From: Candidatus Latescibacterota bacterium
GTDB taxonomy: Bacteria; Latescibacterota; UBA2968; UBA8231
DNA length: 5,851 nt
Assembly (NCBI GenBank): GCA_021295675.1
Contig: JAGWBY010000160.1
Location: 1 to 5,851 of the forward strand
Direction of reading: 5' to 3'
Part shown: piece after piece, positions 1-5,540 of the stretch
Layout of the letters: the number at the start of each line of letters is the position of its first letter
Position numbering within the stretch: the first letter of the stretch is position 1
Position numbers and translations under genes: made by a program
The notes under the pieces: generated by a model
What the model was told of the DNA's origin: nothing
Database searches by the model: none
Seen by the model: the letters and a program-made list of their open reading frames with translations, nothing else

Positions 1-1
1 G

Positions 2-211
2 CAGGTCTGCAACTTTGACACCGCGGATCTGGACGACCCTGAGATCGGTCGCATCCTGTCGACCAACCACGGCTGGGAGGGCAACGAGCAGCGCTACGAA
101 CTGATGCAGCGCGTGCGCTTGTGGCGCTTTGTATCCGACCAGCCAAACTACGATGTGGGCGAGCGGTTTATGCGGCGCATTGAGTACCAGCCCGGAGAGG
201 CGGCAGGCTAG
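2..211 (+). CDS. 3' end of an unrecognised protein (partial)
   Basis: An open frame runs from the window edge to a TAG at 209-211 and gives the last 69 residues of a protein whose start lies outside. The visible part is soluble and charged, with several aromatic residues (NHGWEG, RLWRF, QPNYD, ERFMRRIEY). It has no membrane segment and no cysteine or histidine motif that I can tie to a family. Frame, GC-rich third positions and the tight link to the next gene (whose likely start lies 33 bases on, or directly after the stop if its first ATG is used) support a real gene, probably co-transcribed with it. I do not recognise the family and assign no function. Confidence 0.6.
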   Translation, partial: QVCNFDTADLDDPEIGRILSTNHGWEGNEQRYELMQRVRLWRFVSDQPNYDVGERFMRRIEYQPGEAAG

Positions 212-231
212 ATGCCGAGGATTCGAGCGAT

Positions 232-236
232 GGAGG
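232..236 (+). promoter_or_regulatory. Ribosome binding site favouring the ATG at 245
   Basis: GGAGG lies 8 bases before the ATG at 245, the best-placed Shine-Dalgarno of the three candidate in-frame starts (212, 230, 245). The ATG at 230 has GAGG 9 bases upstream, and the ATG at 212 directly follows the previous stop with only a weak CAGG upstream. On this basis 245 is preferred, though 212 and 230 cannot be excluded. Confidence 0.5.
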
Positions 237-244
237 ATGGAGAC

Positions 245-1090
245 ATGCCCAAGCCCCCAACTCGTCGGCCTCCCGACCCGAAAGCCTGCGCGGTTGCCCG
301 CGCCGTTGGCGAGGCGGTCCACCCAAACCGGGTCATTCTGTTCGGCTCCCGCGCCCGGGGCGACTTTAGCCCGGATTCGGACATTGACCTGCTGATCATC
401 ACCGGCCCCGGCCCGATGGACCGGCAGACGTACCAACGCACCAGCGCGGTAGCTCACCGCAAAGTCGAGGAACTGTATGGCGACTCGATAGTTGTCGATT
501 TGATCCGCATGAGCGAAGGGGCCTTCCACGATGGGCGGCGGGCGCACAACCACATGGCTGGCCAAGCCGTCCGCGACGGCTTTGACGCGAATGGAGACAA
601 AGTGACCTACGACAACCCAGAGCCGAGCAATTGGCCTGACATACAGCAGCGCATGGCCAATGCCGAGCGGGAACTCGGCGTGCTGAAAATTCTGGTGGAG
701 GCAAACGCTGCTCAGGAGGCCATTGGCTTTCACGCGCAGCAGGCGCTAGAAAACGCGCTGAAAGGCTGGATTTCCGCGCTCGACGCCGAGTACCGCAACA
801 CCCACGACCTGACGAGGTTGGCGGCGATTGTGCGCCAGCATCCGGCCGAAAACGACACCTCGGCTGGCGAGCGGCTGGCGTGGCTGACTGAGTATGCGGT
901 GCGCTACCGCTATGCCGGCGCGGAGGTGGTCATGGACGACCGCTTTGCGCTGCTCGCGGCCGTGACCGAGACCGTCGAGGCGATCCTCGCCCGCATCCGC
1001 GTGCTGACCGCAACGGAAGGGGAGGGGTCGGTCCCGGAAACGGATCAACCGGATTCGTCTGCACAACCGGATGAATCGGCGGCAGAATAG
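245..1090 (+). CDS. Nucleotidyltransferase-HEPN fusion protein (MntA/HepT-like in one chain)
   Basis: The product is about 281 residues. Near the N-terminus (about residues 30-50) it carries the pol-beta superfamily minimal nucleotidyltransferase signature, GSRARGD followed by SDIDLL. The metal-binding aspartates are D46 and D48, with a likely third at D85 in IVVDLI. From about residue 130 a HEPN domain follows, with the typical helix FHAQQALENALKGW and then RNTHDL. HEPN and MNT proteins are usually encoded as two adjacent genes: a HEPN RNase toxin, and an NTase antitoxin that AMPylates it. NTase-HEPN fusions also exist in other contexts. Here the HEPN has R-x2-H rather than the R-x4-6-H of active HEPN RNases, so toxicity is uncertain. 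The last ~25 residues are an acidic, Pro/Ser-rich, probably disordered tail. Domain calls are firm; a toxin-antitoxin role is inference. The start could also be 212 or 230. Confidence 0.85.
   Translation: MPKPPTRRPPDPKACAVARAVGEAVHPNRVILFGSRARGDFSPDSDIDLLIITGPGPMDRQTYQRTSAVAHRKVEELYGDSIVVDLIRMSEGAFHDGRRAHNHMAGQAVRDGFDANGDKVTYDNPEPSNWPDIQQRMANAERELGVLKILVEANAAQEAIGFHAQQALENALKGWISALDAEYRNTHDLTRLAAIVRQHPAENDTSAGERLAWLTEYAVRYRYAGAEVVMDDRFALLAAVTETVEAILARIRVLTATEGEGSVPETDQPDSSAQPDESAAE
1046..1081 (+). repeat. Two tandem 18-base units coding QPD(S/E)SA
   Basis: Two in-frame 18-base units (1046-1063 and 1064-1081) share their first nine bases, CAACCGGAT, and match at about 13 of 18 positions. They encode the hexapeptides QPDSSA and QPDESA at the very end of the NTase-HEPN protein. 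This looks like a small, diverged slippage duplication in a disordered acidic tail. Confidence 0.5.
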
Positions 1091-1130
1091 AGCAGCACTT
1101 GATCTGGGAAACCTACTGCTCTGACGTACC

Positions 1131-1298
1131 TTAGAAGCTGTCTGCAAACCCCTGGTGGCCTTCGCGCGGCTGCAAACGCGGCGGCCGGCGTTGGGCAAAG
1201 CCACCCATATTTCGTCAATATGGGCGGCTTTACCCGCCTTGTCCGCCACGCTTTCGCTCGCGCTCGGGGCACACCCGGAATTTACAGACAGCTTCTTA
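1131..1298. mobile_element. MITE-like palindromic element between the NTase-HEPN gene and pabBC
   Basis: GAAGCTGTCTG at 1134-1144 is repeated in perfect inverted orientation as CAGACAGCTTC at 1285-1295, and the similarity continues imperfectly inward. Both ends are bordered outside by TTA (1131-1133 and 1296-1298), consistent with a 3-bp target duplication. The interior folds symmetrically about the same centre near 1214, with GGCGG at 1180-1184 opposite CCGCC at 1243-1247 and a strong hairpin at 1197-1231. The whole ~162 bp is therefore one long imperfect palindrome with no coding capacity, the usual form of a miniature inverted-repeat transposable element. The TNA-type duplication would fit the IS1031 group of the IS5 family, but that assignment is inference, as no transposase is present in the window. 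Without its copies elsewhere, a static repeat of another kind cannot be ruled out. Confidence 0.65.
1197..1231. repeat. Central hairpin of the palindromic element
   Basis: Arms at 1197-1211 (AAAGCCACCCATATT) and 1217-1231 (AATATGGGCGGCTTT) pair at 14 of 15 positions around a 5-base loop, TCGTC. Beyond one mismatch the stem extends by GGG/CCC at 1193-1195 and 1233-1235. No T-run follows on either strand, so it is not a standard intrinsic terminator. It is better read as the core of the surrounding element. Confidence 0.75.
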
Positions 1299-1320
1299 AA
1301 CCCCTGAAATTGACACAAAG

Positions 1321-3057
1321 ATGCTAGCCGATCCGGTCTTGCTGTCGTCGTATGCCCACTGCGGGCAGGAGCGCTCCTTTGCGTTTGTCGATCCGGTGGA
1401 CGAGGTGGTGGCCGCAGCCGCGGACGAGGTGCGCTCGGCTCTCAGTGCGGTGGAGCGGGCGGTGGAGCAAGGGCTGCACGCTGCGGGCTTTGTCTGCTAC
1501 GAGGCCGCGGCCGGTCTGGACCCGGCTTTTACCACCCGTCCCGCTGGTGCACTTCCTTTGGTTTACTTTGGCCTCTTTGCGGAGCGGACGCCGGTAGCTG
1601 CACCTAGTGCTGGCTTGGGTTCCTACGAGTTGGACGAGTGGCGGCCGTCGGTGTCGCGGGAGGAGTACGAGGCTGCCATCGAGCGCATCCGCGCCTACAT
1701 TGAAGCCGGCGATACGTACCAGGTCAACTACACCTTGCGCTTGCACAGCCGCTTCCAGGGCGATCCGCTGGCGCTGTACCGCGATATGGGGCTGGTGCAG
1801 GAATCGGCGTTGTGCGCGTACTTTGACTTGGGCCGGCACGTGCTGATCTCGGCGTCGCCCGAGCTGTTCTTCCGCCTGCGCGATGGGCTTTGCACGGTGC
1901 GGCCGATGAAGGGAACCCGACCTCGGGGCCGCTTTGCAGCCGAGGATCAACAGCGGGCTGACGACCTGCAACATTCCGCCAAGGACCGGGCCGAAAATCT
2001 GATGGTCACGGATATGCTGCGCAACGACTTAGGGCGCATATCTCAAGTCGGCAGTGTGGCGGTTCCAGCCCTGTGGTCGGTCGAGCGCTATCCCACGGTG
2101 TGGCAGCTAACATCCACCGTGGAAAGCCAACTCAAAGCCGGCGTGAGCTTGCCCGACATTTTTGCCGCACTCTTCCCCTGCGGCTCGGTGACTGGCGCGC
2201 CCAAGGTACGGACCATGGAAATTATCGCCGAACTGGAGCGCGCCCCGCGCGGCATTTACACCGGCTGCATGGGCTATGTGTCGCCGGGGCCGGAGGCGTG
2301 CTTCAACGTGGCGATTCGCACGGCGCATCTCGACCGGGAGAGCGGACAACTCGAATTTGGCGTGGGTGGCGGGATCGTCTGGGAATCGTCGGCCGCGGGG
2401 GAATACGCCGAATGCCTCATCAAGGCCGAGGTCTTGCGCACCCGGCGGCATCCGTCTTTTGAACTGTTGGAGACTCTGTTGTACGAAGAAGGGGATTATT
2501 TCCTGTTAGAGAGACATTTAGAGCGTTTGTCTCAGTCGGCAGCTTACTGGGGATTTTGCTACGCGGGCGACCGCGTACGTGCGCAGTTGCAAGACGCGAC
2601 CAAGGCTATGGAAGGCCAATGTAGGGTGCGCTTGCTGCTGGCCCGCAACGGCGAGGTCCGCGTGCAGCACCAAGCGCTCGCGCCGCCGCGACGGCTGCGG
2701 GTGGCCCTTGCCGCCGAGCCGGTGGACAGTTCCGATCCTTTGCTGTACCACAAGACGACTCACCGGGCCACGTACGATCGGCAGTTGGTAGCCCGCCCAG
2801 ATTGCGACGACGTAGTGCTGTACAACGAGCGCGGCGAGCTGACCGAGTGCTGCATCGGCAACTTGGTGCTGGAGCGCGACGGCGTCCGCTACACGCCTCC
2901 GGTCGAATCTGGGCTATTGGCTGGCACCTTCCGCGCGGAGCTGTTGGCGCAGGGCCAGCTTTGCGAGCGCCCGTTGCCCGTCGGCGAATTGGCGCGGGCC
3001 GACGCCCTTTACCTTATTAATTCAGTTCGGCGCTGGGTCGAGCTGGAACTCGTGTAA
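1321..3057 (+). CDS. pabB: Fused aminodeoxychorismate synthase component I / aminodeoxychorismate lyase (PabB-PabC)
   Basis: This 578-residue cytoplasmic enzyme makes p-aminobenzoate for folate. Residues ~1-375 are the chorismate-binding PabB domain and ~380-578 the PLP-dependent PabC lyase domain, releasing pyruvate. PMKGT at 195-199 carries the lysine (K197) that marks aminodeoxychorismate synthase; anthranilate synthases have alanine there. Other PabB landmarks are RAENLMVTDMLRNDLGR (223-239), TGAPK (291-295), GVGGGIVWES (347-356) and the acidic pair E361/E364. In the lyase part, HKTTHR (477-482) supplies the likely PLP lysine K478, followed by NERGELTE (502-509) and the GLLAGTFR segment (531-538). 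No pabA glutaminase is in the window. The ATG at 1321 is the only good start, since an in-frame stop sits at 1297-1299, but it has only a weak AAAG as ribosome binding site and lies ~22 bases after the palindromic element. The aminotransferase follows after 11 bases, probably in the same operon. Confidence 0.93.
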   Translation: MLADPVLLSSYAHCGQERSFAFVDPVDEVVAAAADEVRSALSAVERAVEQGLHAAGFVCYEAAAGLDPAFTTRPAGALPLVYFGLFAERTPVAAPSAGLGSYELDEWRPSVSREEYEAAIERIRAYIEAGDTYQVNYTLRLHSRFQGDPLALYRDMGLVQESALCAYFDLGRHVLISASPELFFRLRDGLCTVRPMKGTRPRGRFAAEDQQRADDLQHSAKDRAENLMVTDMLRNDLGRISQVGSVAVPALWSVERYPTVWQLTSTVESQLKAGVSLPDIFAALFPCGSVTGAPKVRTMEIIAELERAPRGIYTGCMGYVSPGPEACFNVAIRTAHLDRESGQLEFGVGGGIVWESSAAGEYAECLIKAEVLRTRRHPSFELLETLLYEEGDYFLLERHLERLSQSAAYWGFCYAGDRVRAQLQDATKAMEGQCRVRLLLARNGEVRVQHQALAPPRRLRVALAAEPVDSSDPLLYHKTTHRATYDRQLVARPDCDDVVLYNERGELTECCIGNLVLERDGVRYTPPVESGLLAGTFRAELLAQGQLCERPLPVGELARADALYLINSVRRWVELELV

Positions 3058-3062
3058 AGGAG
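3056..3062 (+). promoter_or_regulatory. Ribosome binding site for the original aminotransferase start at 3069
   Basis: AAAGGAG overlaps the pabBC stop codon and stands 6 bases before ATG 3069-3071, near-ideal spacing. It identifies 3069 as the ancestral start. The TTG at 3079, which opens the long downstream frame, has no comparable site. Confidence 0.8.
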
Positions 3063-3068
3063 CGTATC

Positions 3069-3140
3069 ATGTATCGCATTGGCCAAGCAGAAATCAAGCA
3101 ACTACAGCAGCTATTCGACAGCGGCGCGATCTTGCTTTGA
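3069..3140 (+). pseudogene. Detached 5' fragment of the DegT-family aminotransferase gene
   Basis: Starting from a well-placed ATG, this frame encodes 23 residues beginning MYRIGQAEI and reaching LFDSGAI, then stops at TGA 3138-3140. This is a typical DegT/DnrJ/EryC1/StrS N-terminus: IGxxEI followed by an SG turn. The following family segment, in which a short loop leads to a Phe-Glu pair and the AxYxGVxH helix, is present only in the +1 frame (FEKNWARYVGVEH from 3136). About six or more residues expected between SG and FE are missing. A deletion of 3n+2 bases near 3132-3138 explains both the missing residues and the frame change. Either a natural mutation or an assembly error could be responsible. 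Confidence 0.75.
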
Positions 3141-4209
3141 GAAGAATTGGGCGCGCTACGTGGGCGTGGAGCACTGCCGGATGACGCGCTCGGGGACCTC
3201 GGCGCTGTACGCAGCATTGGTGGGATTGGGCGTGGGGCCGGGGGATCAGGTGATTGTGCCCGCCTATACCTACATGGCGACCGCCCTAGCGGTGCTGGGA
3301 GCTGGGGCCATTCCGGTGATCGCCGATGTAGATGAGTCTTTGACGCTGTGCCCCAAGGATTTAAAGCGACGAATTACCAAACATACTAGGGCGATTATTC
3401 CGGTCCACATGGTCGGCCTGCCCTGCGATATGAAGCGAATTACCAAGATCGCCCGCAAACGCGACTTGCTCGTTCTCGAAGACGCCTGTCAGGCGGTGGG
3501 CGGTGGGTACGAGGGCCGGATGCTGGGCAGTTGGGGCCACGCCGGCGCGTTTAGTTTCAATTTCTTCAAGAACATGACCTGCGGCGAGGGCGGGGCGTTT
3601 GTAACCAATACGGAGGCGGTGCATCAGCGCGGCTCGGTGGCGGTGGACTGCTGCTCGTTTTACTGGAACCCCGACGAAGAGCGCGAAGAGCTACAATTTG
3701 CCGGCCCCAACTTCAGGGGCTCTGAGGTCGAGGGGGCCATACTCAACGTGCAATTGCGACGGATCCGGGGGATGCTTAAGACCATGCGCGCCCACAAGCA
3801 GGAGTTGCTACAGGTCGGGCTGGCGGCGGGGTTGGAGTCGATAAAGAACAATAGCTTGGATTACGAGTGCGGCACGCACCTGGGCTTTTTGTTTGCCGCC
3901 GAGGAGGAGGCGCGCTCCTTTTGCAACCGCTTGGCCGACCAAGGCGTGTCCTCCTTTTTGCCCATGGATACCGGCCGCCACGTCTATACGCGCTGGGAGC
4001 CTATTTTGCGCTACCAAGGCGCGCACCATCCGGCGCTCAACCCCTTTAAGCTACCGGCCAACCGCAAGGCACGGGTCAAATACAAGCTAAATACGTGCCA
4101 AGACTCGCTCGACGTTTTGGCACGCGCCGTGTTGGTGCCCATGCACCCGAACAACACCAAGGTCAAGGTGCGGAAGATGGGCGAGGCGATTCGGGCAGCC
4201 GCGGGCTGA
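3079..4209 (+). CDS. DegT/DnrJ/EryC1/StrS-family PLP aminotransferase, 5' end frame-disrupted
   Basis: This family transaminates keto sugars (often nucleotide-linked) with glutamate, for surface polysaccharides or secondary metabolites. Numbered from the TTG at 3079, the intact body shows RSGTSALYAAL (37-47), EDACQAVGG (134-142) with D135 for the PLP ring nitrogen, and FFKNMTCGEGGA (162-173) with K164 as the PLP lysine. GPNFRGSEVEGAILNVQL follows at 209-226. Retention of the lysine points to an aminotransferase rather than a dehydratase-type relative. The first ~18 residues of this frame are an out-of-frame reading of the true N-terminus, which starts at 3069. The authentic homologous part begins at about residue 20 (position 3136). 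The body has no stops and keeps its key residues, so decay is recent or the break is artefactual. Substrate unknown. It follows pabBC closely and converges with the glycosidase gene. Confidence 0.85.
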   Translation: MAKQKSSNYSSYSTAARSCFEKNWARYVGVEHCRMTRSGTSALYAALVGLGVGPGDQVIVPAYTYMATALAVLGAGAIPVIADVDESLTLCPKDLKRRITKHTRAIIPVHMVGLPCDMKRITKIARKRDLLVLEDACQAVGGGYEGRMLGSWGHAGAFSFNFFKNMTCGEGGAFVTNTEAVHQRGSVAVDCCSFYWNPDEEREELQFAGPNFRGSEVEGAILNVQLRRIRGMLKTMRAHKQELLQVGLAAGLESIKNNSLDYECGTHLGFLFAAEEEARSFCNRLADQGVSSFLPMDTGRHVYTRWEPILRYQGAHHPALNPFKLPANRKARVKYKLNTCQDSLDVLARAVLVPMHPNNTKVKVRKMGEAIRAAAG

Positions 4210-4349
4210 GCGGCGATTTACGGCTTGGATCACAGTGCGGAGACGAGATATTTAACGTGGGAGCTGATGTTACGCAGTTTTCCAGAAAATCCTCGATTTC
4301 GCCCCAATATCTTGGGTCAATAGGCTTTGATAAACCACAAGATAGAGAG
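4210..4349. other. Gap between convergent genes, with a possible uxuA 3' remnant
   Basis: This 140-base stretch separates the ends of two convergent genes and has no credible gene. At 4213-4241 it resembles the 3' end of the mannonate dehydratase gene (5544-5572) at 24 of 29 positions, with 13 identical bases in a row. On the minus strand the stretch reads RTVIQAVNR, against RAMIQAVYR in UxuA, with a stop a few codons upstream. It may be a scrap of a duplicated gene end. I see no convincing intrinsic terminator: the only stem (4303-4307 with 4312-4316) is 5 bp and lacks a T-run. Confidence 0.35.
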
Positions 4350-5522
4350 CTACTGCGTAAGGTCAGGTGGGAGAATACTCGGATCACTCGCCCCAGTAAC
4401 TTGCGCCAACAACTCGAAGTACCCGCGCTTGCGATCTGTGTTGATGCCCCAGTTGACCGGGATGTTCTGATAGCCGTCGCGGTAATCGCCGAAGGTTGAC
4501 GAACCGCCAGCCGCGTCCCCGGGATCGAAGTACCCCCACGAAGCATAGGCCGACAGCGCAGACAGGAAGTTGTTGTCTGGCTCGTCGAATGCGAAGTGAT
4601 CGTCCTCGGTGAAGAGAATCGGTTTTGCCGTGTAACTGGGCAAGGCGCGGGTTTGCTTGACCATCTCAGCGATGCGCGCCGGTTGGGTAACGCCGTTGCC
4701 GTGCAGCATGATGTAGTCCGACGCCGCCACCACATCGTCGTCCGGCACCCGACCACCACCGTACGAAGTACCCACCAACAACCGTCGCCCAGCTAATTCG
4801 TGAGAACGCGCCCGGTCGATTAACTCAGCCACGCGATGCGGTTGCAGGATCTCGTGCTCGTAACGCGGCACATTCGTCTCGTTGTTGATCTCGATCAGCA
4901 CATTGCCGTACCCCGATTGCAAAACCCACTCCGTCGCCTCATCCACCGCGCGGCACACCGCTTCCTCGTCTGTCAAACGCTCGTCCTGCCCGAAGTAGAA
5001 ATACCCGAGGATCACCACCATCCCCAGTCCGTCGCAGGCCGCGGCGATGCGTGCGGTCCGTTCCATGTAGGCAGGTTTCAGCGAACCGTCGGGTGTAAAA
5101 GCCGAGTTGTGCCAAGGTTGCGAAGCCGGACTCGGCAAGCCAGCCCACATCACATCGTCGCTGGCATCCATGCGCCGCGCCGCCATAATTTCCCGAAAAC
5201 CCGCCTCGCGGTAGTATCCCGTAGGGCTCCCGCCCTGCAGATTGACCGTCACCGCCAATAACCCGTGTGCCCGATAGGTTGGTAGCTGCGCGATAAACTC
5301 GTCCGTGTTGCGCTCAGCGTCCCATTCGCCCGTATCTGGATACGCCCAAAGTTGCCGCGTTACGGGATTTTCGTCGTCGAATATCGCATTCGTCATGCGG
5401 CTGTTCATCAACAAACCCTCAACCTCCCAGCCGCGATATCGTCGCCCGTGATACGTGGTTTGGCCGTTGATTAGCCAATATTCGCCAAAAGTAGTGATCT
5501 GAGTTTCAATCGGTGTTGTCAT
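4350..5522 (-). CDS. Clan GH-A-like (cellulase-type TIM-barrel) glycoside hydrolase homologue
   Basis: This 390-residue soluble protein has the sequence pattern of a (beta/alpha)8 glycosidase of the GH5-like clan GH-A. IEINNETN at 210-217 has the Asn-Glu pair (N214-E215) typical of the strand-4 acid/base. PILFTED at 301-307 offers E306 as the strand-7 nucleophile. Other conserved-looking segments are GLLMNSR (36-42), YPDTGEWD (61-68), QPWHNSAF (135-142), ILGYFYFGQDERL (171-183) and NIPVNWGINTDRKRG (353-367). There is no signal peptide or carbohydrate-binding module, so it probably acts in the cytoplasm on imported oligosaccharides or glycosides. The start is backed by GAGG 5 bases before the ATG. 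It lies 18 bases after the UxuA stop, suggesting one operon for uronate or related sugar use. Fold and catalytic pair are well supported by motif; substrate and exact GH family are unknown. Confidence 0.75.
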   Translation of the reverse strand: MTTPIETQITTFGEYWLINGQTTYHGRRYRGWEVEGLLMNSRMTNAIFDDENPVTRQLWAYPDTGEWDAERNTDEFIAQLPTYRAHGLLAVTVNLQGGSPTGYYREAGFREIMAARRMDASDDVMWAGLPSPASQPWHNSAFTPDGSLKPAYMERTARIAAACDGLGMVVILGYFYFGQDERLTDEEAVCRAVDEATEWVLQSGYGNVLIEINNETNVPRYEHEILQPHRVAELIDRARSHELAGRRLLVGTSYGGGRVPDDDVVAASDYIMLHGNGVTQPARIAEMVKQTRALPSYTAKPILFTEDDHFAFDEPDNNFLSALSAYASWGYFDPGDAAGGSSTFGDYRDGYQNIPVNWGINTDRKRGYFELLAQVTGASDPSILPPDLTQ

Positions 5523-5527
5523 GTTGT

Positions 5528-5531
5528 CCTC
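5528..5531 (-). promoter_or_regulatory. Ribosome binding site of the glycosidase-like gene
   Basis: On the minus strand GAGG precedes the ATG at 5522-5520 by 5 bases. It lies inside the 18-base gap after the uxuA stop and fixes the start of the downstream gene. Confidence 0.6.
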
Positions 5532-5540
5532 GGTTGGTGA

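Noticed and set aside
1089..1122. AGAGCAG/CTGCTCT inverted repeat after the NTase-HEPN gene
   Set aside because: The arms are 7 bases, the loop is 20 bases and there is no T-run. It is weak as a terminator and could be chance.
1310..1315. TTGACA resembling a -35 promoter box
   Set aside because: It lies 5 bases before the pabBC ATG, so the -10 region would fall inside the gene near 1333, where no TATAAT-like sequence is present.
746..1318. A 190-codon open frame on the minus strand
   Set aside because: It runs antisense across the well-supported NTase-HEPN gene and through the palindromic element, and its product is Arg/Cys-rich with no family pattern. It is a shadow of GC-rich coding sequence.
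4303..4316. CCCAA/TTGGG stem as a terminator between the convergent genes
   Set aside because: The stem is only 5 bp and no T-run follows on either strand.
4095..4499. A 134-codon plus-strand open frame spanning the convergent gap
   Set aside because: It overlaps the ends of both real genes out of frame, and has no ribosome binding site or recognisable motif.
4163..4759. A 198-codon minus-strand open frame
   Set aside because: It overlaps the glycosidase gene in another frame of the same strand and runs into the aminotransferase 3' end. Its product is Ser/Thr/Arg-rich low complexity and shows no domain.
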